Shown in pieces: positions 43,287 through 52,574 of a stretch of DNA of 64,000 bases; the first letter of the stretch is position 1; each line of letters begins with the position of its first letter. The position numbers and the translations under genes were made by a program. Source of the stretch: JBBDLF01 sp040879025 (GTDB lineage: Bacteria > Pseudomonadota > Gammaproteobacteria > Pseudomonadales > Pseudohongiellaceae); contig JBBDLF010000032.1 of NCBI GenBank assembly GCA_040879025.1, positions 1-64,000 of the forward strand. The letters are read 5' to 3'. The notes beneath the pieces are model-generated. The model worked only from the letters and a program-made list of their open reading frames with translations. It did not search any database and was not told the DNA's origin.

Positions 43287-44999
43287 CTAATCAGCGGCTT
43301 CAAGATAGGCAAAGCGGTAATCGGTTTCCGGCCCGATCGAGCGACGCTTGAAATTTTTCAGTCCGGGGTCCACCACGAATGACCAGCCCCGTTCATAAAT
43401 CGGCAGAATAACAACGTCTTCGTAAACCATGCGTTGTATTTCGCCAAAGGCGTCCATCCGCTCCTGCTGGTCAAGCGAAGTCTGACCAATGCGTACATTC
43501 CGGTCAAATTCGGCATTGCTGTAACGACCGCGATTGTTCAGGTTCCAGGTTGCGAACAAATCACCAAAGGTGAGTGCGTCATCATAGTCAGGTCCCCACC
43601 CGGCAATCACGATATCAAACTCGCCGCTCTCCATTTTCTGCAGACGCTGCTTGAAAATCTGCTTGTCGATTCTGACTTCAAGGCCGAGGTTTTTCTGGAA
43701 AATCTCTTGGTAATATTCTGAGGTGATATCCCCCACCGGACTGTCATCCGCGAGCAGAATGAGCGGGGGAAACTCATCCAGGCCCAATTCCTGCTTCGCC
43801 ATCTCCAGGTGTTCGCGCGCTTGTGCTACGTTGATCCGATGTGTCACCGGCGGATATTCCTGACGAAACAGTCCGTCAACACCCCTGATCCAGACAGGAA
43901 ACAGGCTTTCGCCTGGCAGATAACTCGGCTCCTTCAGCGCCTTGTAAACAAATTCAACAGGATCCTGGGCGAGTTGCAGGGCCTTGCGAAAATTAGTGTT
44001 CGCGGTCATATGGCCTTCGCGAAAATTCAGCTGCAGAAAGAAAACCGTACCGTCCATGAAGCGGTCGATGGGCCAGCGCTGCTCCATGGCGTTTTTCAGC
44101 ATGGGGGCGACCAGATGGGTGTCTGCGATCTGTCCATCCTTGAACATATTCAACTTGGCGTTGACGTCTTCGGTGATATAGCCCACGTTGATCACGTCAA
44201 TCAGCGCCTTGTTGCCACTGTCCCAGTACCGCGGATTTTTTTCCCAGCGCATACTGGCGCTGTGAATCCAGTCGGTCAACACATACGGGCCGTTGTACAG
44301 CATCTGGTCAGCGTCGGCACCGTAGCGACCGTTGGTGGAATGGTAGAAATCCTCGCGTAGCGGGTAATAGGTGGCAAACGCCGCGAGCTTGTCGAAATAG
44401 GGGGTGGGCTGCTCGAATTCCACTGCCAGAACCTTGTCGGTGACGACGTTAACCCCCAGATATTCCGGTGGCAACTCACCGGTATTGACCGCTTCGGCAT
44501 TGGTGATCGGATACAGGATAAAGGCATATTGCGAGCCATTGGCGGGTTCGAGCGTTTTGCGCCAGGAAAACACAAAGTCGTGAGCCGTAACCGGCTCGCC
44601 ATCGCTCCAGTAGGCGTCGTCGCGGATCCAGAAAGTCGCGCCGTCATCCCGCAGTTCCCAACGTTCCGCCATACCGGGAGCCAGCTCGTTGTTGTCATCA
44701 TAGGTGAGCAATCCCTCCATCACATGGGCCAGCACGGTGAAGCTCTGCACATCCGTGGTACGGGTGTGATCCATCTGTGGCGGTTCCTGGCGGATCGCGA
44801 TGGTAATCTGGTTGTTTTCGGCATCAATCGCTTGCCCAATACCGCTGGCGCTGGTGGTATACGACATGGCGAACGACAGCAGAACCAGCAGGACCACGAT
44901 GGCCGCCAGTGCATAAAAGGCATACAGGGAAAGCTGTCTGGCAGCCGACTGCACAAAGCCTTCGCTGCTACCGGTTATCGTGTCTGCCTCTTCTGTCAT
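43287..44999 (-). CDS. Second peptide ABC importer substrate-binding protein (OppA type), membrane-anchored
   Basis: 570 residues from ATG 44999, preceded by GGAGG; an in-frame ATG at 45050 lacks support. SBP_bac_5 motifs are clear (YDDNNELAPGMAERWELRDDGATFWI; YWSDGEPVTAHDFVFSWR; LILLADDSPVGDITSEYY). It has no lipobox: about 25 hydrophilic residues precede a 25-residue hydrophobic helix (LYAFYALAAIVVLLVLLSFAM), which resembles a signal anchor, so it is probably tethered, not lipidated. First structural gene of the operon. Confidence 0.88.
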   Translation of the reverse strand: MTEEADTITGSSEGFVQSAARQLSLYAFYALAAIVVLLVLLSFAMSYTTSASGIGQAIDAENNQITIAIRQEPPQMDHTRTTDVQSFTVLAHVMEGLLTYDDNNELAPGMAERWELRDDGATFWIRDDAYWSDGEPVTAHDFVFSWRKTLEPANGSQYAFILYPITNAEAVNTGELPPEYLGVNVVTDKVLAVEFEQPTPYFDKLAAFATYYPLREDFYHSTNGRYGADADQMLYNGPYVLTDWIHSASMRWEKNPRYWDSGNKALIDVINVGYITEDVNAKLNMFKDGQIADTHLVAPMLKNAMEQRWPIDRFMDGTVFFLQLNFREGHMTANTNFRKALQLAQDPVEFVYKALKEPSYLPGESLFPVWIRGVDGLFRQEYPPVTHRINVAQAREHLEMAKQELGLDEFPPLILLADDSPVGDITSEYYQEIFQKNLGLEVRIDKQIFKQRLQKMESGEFDIVIAGWGPDYDDALTFGDLFATWNLNNRGRYSNAEFDRNVRIGQTSLDQQERMDAFGEIQRMVYEDVVILPIYERGWSFVVDPGLKNFKRRSIGPETDYRFAYLEAAD

Positions 45000-45206
45000 A
45001 GCCACCTCCAGATTGAATCGAGAATACCCCAGGGGTCGCAGCGACCACAAGACCCGGCTGGCCGGCAGCTTGTCACTTCTGTGGTAGTGAACGGGGCCTG
45101 GATGGACAAACCGGATAGCCGGATGGAGCGCTGCACGGGAGCGCTGGAGGAAAGCCGGCAGGAGGGGCGCACGGGGCGCGGGTCGACCGTCATGGCAACC
45201 CGGCCA

Positions 45207-45740
45207 TCAACCGGGGCGAACCGCCAATTCCTTGATCAGCTCTGCCACATCATCCTCTGAATGGATACCGGACTCACCCGTCAAAACAGGAGGCACCACT
45301 ATATCGTCGGCGTCCATCATATGAGCTATGCGCTGCAATGAAGCGAGCAGCAGCGATTGCTCCCAGTCTTCCAGGGCATTGAATCGGCTGGTAAACCGGG
45401 TCTGTAGCAACGGCGGGGAGGATTTGAGAATGGTACGGCTTTTGTCGGTCAGGTCCACGATCACGCGACGACGGTCCTCTTCGTCACGTTCCCGGGTAAT
45501 GAGCCCGCGCTGCTCCAGCCGATTGAGGATGTCAGTCACGGTACCCTGACTCAGATTGACGCGGGTAGCCAGTCCACCGGCTGTGATGGGTCCGTCGGTG
45601 AGGGCACGAAGCAGCGTAGCCTGTGGCGCGGTCAGTCCGTGCGTGCTGACAAGATTTCTGGAGTGAAGCTCAACGGAGCGAATAACCCTGCGCAGAGCGA
45701 CAATGACTTCATCCGCCATTAATATATTTGCCTGATTCAT
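45207..45740 (-). CDS. MarR-family transcriptional regulator
   Basis: 177 residues from ATG 45740 with GGAGA upstream. Winged helix: LHSRNLVSTHGLTAPQATLLRAL, then the recognition helix region LATRVNLSQGTVTDILNRLEQRGLITRERDEEDRRRVIVDLT, the DRR wing being diagnostic. It is 207 nt upstream of the peptide-importer operon and on the same strand, so it may control that operon or be read through into it. The ligand is unknown. Confidence 0.9.
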   Translation of the reverse strand: MNQANILMADEVIVALRRVIRSVELHSRNLVSTHGLTAPQATLLRALTDGPITAGGLATRVNLSQGTVTDILNRLEQRGLITRERDEEDRRRVIVDLTDKSRTILKSSPPLLQTRFTSRFNALEDWEQSLLLASLQRIAHMMDADDIVVPPVLTGESGIHSEDDVAELIKELAVRPG

Positions 45741-46126
45741 CGTGCTGTCTCCACGCCCTTGACGCCCTTCACGCCTGTAAAGGTCAAAACCTGAACCGCG
45801 GCCGCGAGAATCACCGTCCCTGGATTGAAGGCTCACTGATCGAAACCCATAGATAAAACGTTAGGCCTGCAATCGCGGAAGCGCCCGTCAGGTTGGAAGG
45901 TTCCGGCCCAGCGTTGTGATACCGGGCGACTCGAGTTCGCGATGCAGTATACAGAAAGAGAAGACCCAATTTGGAGGAAAAGCTTCCCCCAATTGTGACA
46001 AATTGCAAGCCTCAAGTTTCCGCTGCGCCAAGGTGTATGTCCGACACGACGAGCCGAATATACCGAAAAAACCCGGGTGAAAAAGTGGGTGGGTTGAAAA
46101 ATAACCCAATACCGATCAGGTGGAAA
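45741..46126. other. 386-nt intergenic region upstream of the marR-type gene
   Basis: No gene is supported. An imperfect hairpin lies at about 45965-45994 (CCCAATTTGGAGGAAAAGC against TTCCCCCAATTG), and GGGTT/AACCC arms flank GAAAAAT near 46091-46107. Either may be the end of the 46127 gene's transcript, which runs toward it. No confident promoter was found. Confidence 0.35.
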
Positions 46127-47005
46127 CTACGCGCTTCGTTTGGCGGTTCCGCCAGCGGGTTCTTCAGCCTTGACGGAATGGAATTCGGTGAGATAGGCTG
46201 CGGAGTTGGTCGCTTCAATACGCTCGAAACGAATGTCGGGGTGCAAGTTGCGCATCTGGGTATTCAACAAGCCGTTGGCGGAATAAATCAGTGCATCCCG
46301 GATGATATTGTCGGTGTCACACTCCCGCGCCAGTTTCAGCAACCGATCAAACCCGACAATAAAATTATTGGTGTGGCGCCGGCGAATTTCGGTCCCGTAC
46401 AACAGCTCGGGCAGGGAGATGTCCCCTGTTGCCGACATGATCAGAAACCGCCGCGAAAAAACTTCCACATCGCCGCCGGCAAATTGCTGCCATAACGCAT
46501 CCGTCTCCTGTTGGGTGTGGCGGTTCTCTCCCGCCGGGCCCTGACTGGAAACATAGAGCATGCCGGCAATCGCACCCAACTGACGACGGGTATTGTCGGC
46601 AATCTTGAAAAAGGTTTCCTGGCGCGCGTTCAGTTCGGTCGCGGCGATGGCCTGGGTCTGCTTTTCCGACTGGATATTGTTGCGGCGCAGTTCCCGGTTG
46701 TTTTCCGCCAGCACGTTCTGCTGGATAAACAGCCCGATCACCAGCCAGAGAAACGCCAGGGGGGCAAAGGCTCCTTCGAGAAATGTACCCATCGCGTCGA
46801 TCGGCAGGCTGGCGAAATCGGCCCAGCCGACATTGACCGATATGTACAAAGCCCCGAGCAACAGCCAGATGAAGCTGATGATCAGGCCAAGCAGAATTCG
46901 CCAGTCCTTGGGATAGAGGTCATCAACCTTTGGTACGCTCATCGGGTTCCCGTAGTTTGAGGATTTGGCCGGAGCCGGTGGCTGATTCGCCGCGGTCGGC
47001 CGCAT
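46127..47005 (-). CDS. Membrane protein of unknown function with coiled coil
   Basis: Up to 292 residues; an ATG at 46942 would give 271 residues starting MSVPKVDDLYPKDW, and the choice is open because neither has a good ribosome site. Two membrane segments follow (LLGLIISFIWLLLGALYISV and APLAFLWLVIGLFIQQNVL), then a Gln/Asn/Glu-rich coiled-coil stretch (ENNRELRRNNIQSEKQTQA) and a cytoplasmic C-terminal domain of about 150 residues with no recognised motif. Not assigned. Confidence 0.65.
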   Translation of the reverse strand: MRPTAANQPPAPAKSSNYGNPMSVPKVDDLYPKDWRILLGLIISFIWLLLGALYISVNVGWADFASLPIDAMGTFLEGAFAPLAFLWLVIGLFIQQNVLAENNRELRRNNIQSEKQTQAIAATELNARQETFFKIADNTRRQLGAIAGMLYVSSQGPAGENRHTQQETDALWQQFAGGDVEVFSRRFLIMSATGDISLPELLYGTEIRRRHTNNFIVGFDRLLKLARECDTDNIIRDALIYSANGLLNTQMRNLHPDIRFERIEATNSAAYLTEFHSVKAEEPAGGTAKRSA

Positions 47006-47048
47006 TAGAGTAAGGCGGTCGCAGGTAGGAGTAAAGCGCTCTGTGAGC

Positions 47049-47054
47049 TATAAT
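47049..47054 (+). promoter_or_regulatory. Likely -10 box of the xseB-ispA-dxs operon
   Basis: TATAAT in GAGCTATAATGGCG, about 104 nt upstream of the xseB ATG (47158). No good -35 hexamer at 16-18 nt spacing was found, so it would rely on an activator or weak -35. A second function is as evidence that the ATG at 47053 inside it is not a real gene start. Confidence 0.45.
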
Positions 47055-47157
47055 GGCGCAGGCATTACCCAGCCCCATGCTCTATGTGGTGGCTTTATTC
47101 ACACTCGCGAGCGCAGGCAATGCCTGCTCGCCGCCACAGCAGGAACCACAGGTTTGC

Positions 47158-47421
47158 ATGACCACAAAACACGCTAAGTCGCCGAATGCCAAAACCGGGC
47201 CTTTCGATTTTGAACAGGCGCTGGAGAGTCTCGAGGAACTGGTCAGCGCCATGGAAGAAGGCGATCTGAGCCTGGAAGACTGCCTGAAGGCTTTCGAGCG
47301 CGGTATCAAATTGACCCGGGAGTGCCAGACCGCACTGGAGAAAGCGGAGCAGAAAGTGCAGCTGCTGCTCAACGAGAATGGCGACACGCAGCCTGTGGAT
47401 TCCGGTCTTTCGGACGAATAA
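47158..47421 (+). CDS. xseB: Exodeoxyribonuclease VII small subunit
   Basis: 87 residues from ATG 47158. The family core is FDFEQALESLEELVSAMEEGDLSLEDCLKAFERGI plus KLTRECQTALEKAEQKV, a helical hairpin that binds the XseA catalytic subunit, which is not in the window. The ORF stays open to 47053 but the extra 35 residues do not belong to XseB. First gene of xseB-ispA-dxs, the usual gammaproteobacterial order; 6 nt before ispA. Confidence 0.92.
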   Translation: MTTKHAKSPNAKTGPFDFEQALESLEELVSAMEEGDLSLEDCLKAFERGIKLTRECQTALEKAEQKVQLLLNENGDTQPVDSGLSDE

Positions 47422-47427
47422 CGCCCG

Positions 47428-48339
47428 ATGAATTATTCATCCAGGGACTCCCTGACCGAGTTTACCAGTCACTGCCAGCAACGCGTAAGCGCTGCATTGG
47501 CCGCCTGTTTACAGACCGGTGCCGATGTCGGCTCTGCGCGACTGCATGAGGCGATGGCGTACGCCTGTCTGAAAGGCGGCAAACGGGTCCGGCCCCTGCT
47601 TGCCTATGCCGGCGTACTGGCTGCCGGAGGGGCGATGGAGAAAGCGGATGCCGCTGCCTGCGCTGTCGAGATGATTCACTGCTATTCCCTGATCCACGAC
47701 GACCTGCCCGCCATGGACAATGACGACCTTCGCCGGGGTATCCCCAGCGTACACAAAGCCTTTGACGATGCCACCGCGATACTGGCCGGCGATGCCCTGC
47801 AAAGCCTGGCGTTTCAGGTACTGGCCGACCCCGATGCCGGTGATCTGTCCGCGAACACGCGGCTGCAGATGGTATTCATTCTGGCCCGGGCTTCCGGTTA
47901 CCGGGGAATGGCATCCGGACAGGCTCTGGATTTTGAGGCCGTGGGCGCCAGCGTGGCAGTGAAGGAACTGGAGGCCATGCACACGCTGAAAACCGGTGCA
48001 TTGATCAGTGCCAGCGTGCAACTGGGTGCTTTAAGCGCACCGGAGGTCAGCAAGGCACAGTTCAGCGCCCTGTCGGATTACGCCCGCCACATAGGTCTGG
48101 CTTTTCAAGTGCAGGACGACATTCTTGATGTCACCGCCGATACCGACACACTGGGCAAGCCCCAGGGTTCGGATCACATGAATAACAAGCCCACCTATAT
48201 CTCCTTGCTGGGACTGGAACAGGCGCAGGCCAAGGCAACTTCACTGGCCGAAGCCGCGATAGACGCATTGCGGGGATTTCCCGGATCCGCCGATCCCCTG
48301 CGCCGGCTTGCCCAATTTATCGTCAGCCGCGCGCACTGA
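47428..48339 (+). CDS. ispA: Farnesyl diphosphate synthase (geranyltranstransferase)
   Basis: 303 residues. The first aspartate-rich motif is DDLPAMDNDDLRRG (D91 onward) and the second QVQDDILDV, both complete; the chain-length region IHDDLPAMD has the small residues typical of short-chain (C15) synthases. It makes FPP from IPP and DMAPP in the cytoplasm. Operon with xseB and dxs. Confidence 0.93.
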   Translation: MNYSSRDSLTEFTSHCQQRVSAALAACLQTGADVGSARLHEAMAYACLKGGKRVRPLLAYAGVLAAGGAMEKADAAACAVEMIHCYSLIHDDLPAMDNDDLRRGIPSVHKAFDDATAILAGDALQSLAFQVLADPDAGDLSANTRLQMVFILARASGYRGMASGQALDFEAVGASVAVKELEAMHTLKTGALISASVQLGALSAPEVSKAQFSALSDYARHIGLAFQVQDDILDVTADTDTLGKPQGSDHMNNKPTYISLLGLEQAQAKATSLAEAAIDALRGFPGSADPLRRLAQFIVSRAH

Positions 48340-48392
48340 TTGACGGATAAAGGACGGTCCTTTAAGTTATAGACAGGAGTGAAACTGGCCTG

Positions 48393-50303
48393 ATGTTCGA
48401 AGAAATTCCCCAAACCCGCCCCGCCACCCCGATTCTTGACCGCATTGAATCGCCTGACGATTTAAAGCAGCTCGAATTGGATCAGTTGGAGCCGCTTGCC
48501 CGGGAACTGCGTTCTTACCTGCTCTATACAGTAGGTCAGACCGGAGGGCATTTTGGTGCGGGCCTGGGTGTGGTGGAACTGACGGTCGCACTGCATTATG
48601 TGTATAACGTCGCGGATGACCGTCTGGTCTGGGATGTCGGGCACCAAAGCTATCCTCACAAGATCCTGACCGGTCGCCGTGACCGCATGCTGACCATGCG
48701 TCAACCCGGTGGGCTGGCGCCGTTTCCCAGCCGCGCCGAAAGCCCGTATGACGCCTTCGGGGTCGGGCATTCCAGCACGTCCATCAGTGCCGCGCTCGGC
48801 ATGAGACTGGCCGCTGCGCTGCAGGGCAGCGACCGCCGGTGTATCGCCGTGATTGGCGATGGTGCGATGACCGCGGGCATGGCGTTTGAGGCGCTCAACT
48901 ACACCGGTGCCCTGCACGAGAATCTGCTGGTCATTCTCAACGACAACAATATGTCCATTTCCCATAACGTGGGCGGCCTTTCCAGCTACTTCGCGCGCAT
49001 GTGGGCCAGCAAGCCGTATAATTTTATTCGCACCGGCAGCAAACGCGTGCTGTCAAAAATTCCTCCGGCGCTGAAGGCGGTGCATCGGGCAGAGGAATAC
49101 ATGAAAGGCATGGTGTCGCCCGGCACACTTTTCGAAGAAATCGGTTTTAATTACATCGGTTTGATCGACGGCCATGATGTCAATGGCCTGGTGGATATTC
49201 TGGAGAACATCAAGACATTGCAAGGTCCGCAGTTACTGCATATCGTCACGCAGAAAGGAAAAGGCTACGTCGAGTCGGAAAAAGATCCCTACGGCATGCA
49301 CGCGCTCAGCAAAATAGAACCACCGGAAACCAAGCAAACCGCCCAGGCAATTGATAAAGCCCCCAAACCGTCCTATTCCGCCGTCTTTGGCCAGTGGTTG
49401 TGCGACGTCGCAGCCGAAGACCCGCTGGTGGTCGGCATAACGCCCGCGATGGGCGAGGGTTCCGGCATGCAGCAGTTCGCCGCCGACTTTCCCGAGCGAT
49501 TTCATGATGTCGCCATCGCCGAACAGCACGCCGTCACGTTTGCCGCCGGTATGGCCTGTGACGGCCTGAAGCCGGTAGTGGCCATTTACTCCACTTTTCT
49601 GCAGCGCGCCTACGATCAGCTGATTCACGATGTTGCGTTGCAGAACCTGAATGTGCTTTTCGCCATTGATCGTGCCGGGCTCGTTGGCGCGGATGGACCC
49701 ACTCACGCAGGCAGTTTTGATCTGAGCTATCTGCGCTGTATACCCAATATGGTTGTGATGGCGCCCAGCGACGAAAATGAGACACGCCGGTTGCTCGCCA
49801 CCGGTTATCAGCATAACGGACCGGCGGCGGTACGCTATCCCCGCGGCACCGGTCCCGGCGCCCACATCGAAACGGCGCTGCAGCCGGTTCCCATCGGCAA
49901 AGGGGTTACCCGGCGCAAAGGTCATACGGTGGCGATTCTCGCGTTCGGCAGCATGGTCGCGCCCGCGCTGGAGGCCGCCGACGCGCTGGAGGCTACCGTG
50001 GTGGACATGCGCTTTGTCAAACCGCTGGACGAAGACCTGATCGGCACCGTGGCAACCGCCAACCAGTTGATTGTGACACTGGAAGAAAATGCGGTTATGG
50101 GCGGCGCGGGTTCTGCAGTTAATGAATTTCTGGTCAATAACAACTACCGGATACCGGTACTCAACCTTGGCCTGCCCGATGCCTTTCTCCATCACGGCAA
50201 GGTTCCTGAGATGCTGGCGGAAGTCGGTCTCAACAGTGACAGTATTGTCCAGTCCATCAAACGGAAACTGGCTGCCTGTAAAATTCAGTCCCGGGCGGTA
50301 TAA
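48393..50303 (+). CDS. dxs: 1-deoxy-D-xylulose-5-phosphate synthase
   Basis: 636 residues, the normal length. TPP-binding region GDGAMTAGMAFEALNYTG with LNDNNMSIS; the N-terminal VGHQSYPHKILTGR motif; transketolase pyrimidine domain AIAEQHAVTFAAGMACDG; C-terminal domain AVRYPRGTGPG. It condenses pyruvate with glyceraldehyde-3-phosphate to DXP, the entry to the MEP pathway and to thiamine and pyridoxal. AGGAG lies about 13 nt upstream. Follows ispA by 53 nt. Confidence 0.95.
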   Translation: MFEEIPQTRPATPILDRIESPDDLKQLELDQLEPLARELRSYLLYTVGQTGGHFGAGLGVVELTVALHYVYNVADDRLVWDVGHQSYPHKILTGRRDRMLTMRQPGGLAPFPSRAESPYDAFGVGHSSTSISAALGMRLAAALQGSDRRCIAVIGDGAMTAGMAFEALNYTGALHENLLVILNDNNMSISHNVGGLSSYFARMWASKPYNFIRTGSKRVLSKIPPALKAVHRAEEYMKGMVSPGTLFEEIGFNYIGLIDGHDVNGLVDILENIKTLQGPQLLHIVTQKGKGYVESEKDPYGMHALSKIEPPETKQTAQAIDKAPKPSYSAVFGQWLCDVAAEDPLVVGITPAMGEGSGMQQFAADFPERFHDVAIAEQHAVTFAAGMACDGLKPVVAIYSTFLQRAYDQLIHDVALQNLNVLFAIDRAGLVGADGPTHAGSFDLSYLRCIPNMVVMAPSDENETRRLLATGYQHNGPAAVRYPRGTGPGAHIETALQPVPIGKGVTRRKGHTVAILAFGSMVAPALEAADALEATVVDMRFVKPLDEDLIGTVATANQLIVTLEENAVMGGAGSAVNEFLVNNNYRIPVLNLGLPDAFLHHGKVPEMLAEVGLNSDSIVQSIKRKLAACKIQSRAV

Positions 50304-50304
50304 T
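50299..50304 (+). promoter_or_regulatory. Possible -10 box for cobO
   Basis: TATAAT in GGCGGTATAATCGC overlaps the dxs stop codon and lies 86 nt before the cobO start. No convincing -35 hexamer. It suggests that cobO and the BtuF-like gene can be transcribed separately from dxs. Confidence 0.35.
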
Positions 50305-50389
50305 CGCGGCCGCGGCAAGGTATTCAACCGATTGTTCAACCTTGTCATTCACACATCTTTTTCGAGCGGCTCAGTGCAGGCGGAAGGCC

Positions 50390-50998
50390 ATGACTACAAC
50401 AAGTGATCGAAACCTGCGCCATCGCAAGGCGATGCAAAGGAAGAAACAGTACATCGACAAGCGCATCGACGCCGCCGTCGCTGACAAGGGACTGCTGCTG
50501 GTTCTCACCGGCAATGGAAAAGGCAAAAGCACCTCGGCATTCGGCATGGTGGCCCGCAGCGTAGGTCACGGATTGCGTTGTGGAGTCATCCAGTTTATCA
50601 AGGGTCAGTGGGACTGCGGTGAACACAGGCTGTTCCGCGACAATGAACTGGTGGAGTTTCATGTGATGAACACCGGTTTCACCTGGGAAACCCAGAACCG
50701 GGAAACTGATATCGCCGCTGCCGAGGAAGTCTGGGGTCACGCCGTGCGCATGCTCGGCGATAAAAAGTACGGCGTGGTACTTCTGGATGAACTGACTTAT
50801 ATGTTGACCTATGGCTACCTTGACAAGCAGGAAGTGCTGGATGCTCTCACGTCAAGAGCACCGGGGCAGCATGTCATAGTCACCGGCCGGAACGCGGCGA
50901 GTGAGCTACTCGAACTTGCCGATACGGCGAGCGAGATAAACAGCGTCAAGCACGCTTTCGACAACGGCGTGAAAGTGCAGAAGGGAATTGACTACTGA
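50390..50998 (+). CDS. cobO: Cob(I)yrinic acid a,c-diamide adenosyltransferase
   Basis: 202 residues from ATG 50390 (GGAAGG nearby). P-loop LTGNGKGKSTSAFGM (residues about 40-54), then VIQFIKGQWDCGEHRLF, VMNTGFTWETQNRETD and VVLLDELTYMLTYGYLD, the BtuR/CobO signatures. It transfers the adenosyl group from ATP to the cobalt of corrinoids. The stop TGA overlaps the ATG of the next gene by one base, so the two are translationally coupled. Confidence 0.93.
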   Translation: MTTTSDRNLRHRKAMQRKKQYIDKRIDAAVADKGLLLVLTGNGKGKSTSAFGMVARSVGHGLRCGVIQFIKGQWDCGEHRLFRDNELVEFHVMNTGFTWETQNRETDIAAAEEVWGHAVRMLGDKKYGVVLLDELTYMLTYGYLDKQEVLDALTSRAPGQHVIVTGRNAASELLELADTASEINSVKHAFDNGVKVQKGIDY

Positions 50999-51918
50999 TG
51001 GGCCGGACTGTGCGCAAGCTGATGCTCGGAACCGGGCTATGCCTGGCGGCGGCGTGGCCGGCTCTGGCCTCCGCGGCGACCCCCGCAACGACCATCGAAG
51101 TTGAAGATGACGACGGTCGGCAAGTGATTCTGCAGGAACCCGCCCGGCGGATCGTCAGTCTCGCCCCTTCGCTGACCGAGCTGCTGTTTGCCGCCGGTGC
51201 GGGTGATCGTGTGGTCGGCGTGGTCGAGTACAGCGACTATCCCCCTCCGGCGCTGGACATACCCGTTATCGGGCGTTATGACATGCTGGATCTGGAAGGC
51301 ATTCTGGCCTTGCAACCGGACCTGGTCGTGGCGTGGCGAACCGGTAATCCGCGCGCATCGGTGGCTCGGCTTGAGGCACTGGGCCTGGCAGTGTATGTGG
51401 CGGAACCCCGAAGTCTGGCGTCCATCCCCGATCATATTGAAAAACTGGCCAGACTCGCCGGCACCGACCGCCAGGGTTCGCAAACGGCGACGGTTTTGCG
51501 GGCGGAACTGGCGGAACTGGAAGCGCGGTACACAACCCGATCACCCGTGGCTGTTTTTTATCAGGTCTGGAATGCGCCGCTGATCAGCGTCGGTGGCAAT
51601 GAGCTACTCAACGACATGATCTCCCTGTGCGGCGGCAGAAATATTTTCGCGGATCTTGAACAGGTGGCGCCAAAGGTGAGCGTTGAGAGTGTGCTGACCC
51701 GCAATCCACAGGTCATCATCGCCAGCGGCATGGATATTCATCGACCGGAATGGCTTGATGAGTGGCAGCGCTGGCCCGCGCTGGAAGCCGTTTCGCTGCA
51801 ACAACTCCATTTTATTCCGCCGGAGCTGGTACAGAGGCATACACCAAGGGCATTGCAGGGTGCCCGCAGCATGTGCGAGCAAATTGACCAGGCGAGAATT
51901 GCGTCGGAGATTCGGTAG
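50998..51918 (+). CDS. Cobalamin-type ABC substrate-binding protein (BtuF-like)
   Basis: 306 residues with a signal peptide (LGTGLCLAAAWPALASAA). Periplasmic-binding protein fold of the BtuF/FhuD class: RRIVSLAPSLTELLFAAGAGDRVVGVVEYSDYPPPA at the start and DMISLCGGRNIFADLEQVAPKVS in the second lobe. Coupling to cobO strongly suggests a vitamin B12 or cobinamide ligand. The permease and ATPase (BtuC, BtuD) are not in the window. Confidence 0.85.
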   Translation: MGRTVRKLMLGTGLCLAAAWPALASAATPATTIEVEDDDGRQVILQEPARRIVSLAPSLTELLFAAGAGDRVVGVVEYSDYPPPALDIPVIGRYDMLDLEGILALQPDLVVAWRTGNPRASVARLEALGLAVYVAEPRSLASIPDHIEKLARLAGTDRQGSQTATVLRAELAELEARYTTRSPVAVFYQVWNAPLISVGGNELLNDMISLCGGRNIFADLEQVAPKVSVESVLTRNPQVIIASGMDIHRPEWLDEWQRWPALEAVSLQQLHFIPPELVQRHTPRALQGARSMCEQIDQARIASEIR

Positions 51919-51934
51919 GCGGCAGGCTGGGATA

Positions 51935-52513
51935 TCAGCTCAGGTGACCCATTTTCTTTATTTTGACCGCCAGATAACTTTCGTTATGGGCGTTGGCGCC
52001 GGTGTGTACAGGCACACGCTCGGTTACTGTCACACCCAAGTCCTCAAGCGCTTTGACCTTGCGGGGATTATTGGTCATCAATCGCACCTGCCGCACCTTG
52101 AAATGCTCCAGAATCGGCCGGCAGATTTCGTACTGACGGACATCAGCCTCAAAACCCAGCTGCACGTTCGCTTCCACGGTGTCGGCACCGCTGTCCTGCA
52201 GTGCATAGGCCTTGATCTTGTTCAGCAGGCCAATACCCCGACCCTCCTGACGCAGGTACAGAATGAGGCCGCGCCCTTCCTGTGCCACCCGCTCCATCGC
52301 GAAACGTAGCTGTGAGCCGCAGTCGCATCGCAGGCTGAACAGGCAGTCTCCTGTCAGGCATTCCGAATGCACGCGGCACAGCAGCGGCTGATCCAGACTC
52401 AGATCACCCATGGCCAGCGCCACATGTTCCTTGCCGCCCTCTTCGTACCCGTGAATGGTGAACTCACCCCACGGGGTCGGCAGTCTGGCGGATGCCACAA
52501 ATTTGACAGTCAA
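51935..52513 (-). CDS. ribA: GTP cyclohydrolase II
   Basis: 192 residues. Zinc-binding cysteines C52, C63 and C65 in ECLTGDCLFSLRCDCGSQL, the catalytic region QEGRGIGLLNKIKAYALQD and the substrate segment RQYEICRPILEHFKVRQVRLMTNNP are all intact. It opens the imidazole ring of GTP, the first step of riboflavin synthesis. It lies 62 nt beyond pgpA on the same strand, at the far end of the riboflavin run, and complements the degenerate cyclohydrolase domain of RibBA. Confidence 0.94.
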   Translation of the reverse strand: MTVKFVASARLPTPWGEFTIHGYEEGGKEHVALAMGDLSLDQPLLCRVHSECLTGDCLFSLRCDCGSQLRFAMERVAQEGRGLILYLRQEGRGIGLLNKIKAYALQDSGADTVEANVQLGFEADVRQYEICRPILEHFKVRQVRLMTNNPRKVKALEDLGVTVTERVPVHTGANAHNESYLAVKIKKMGHLS

Positions 52514-52574
52514 GGGATTACCTCACTTCCGGTTGTCCTGCGGGTTAAACACAAACCCTTACGGAATCAGCCGT

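Noticed and set aside
47053..47157. Lipoprotein-like N-terminus in frame with xseB (LASAGNAC)
   Set aside because: XseB is a cytoplasmic protein and the ATG at 47053 lies in a likely -10 box, so the resemblance is accidental.
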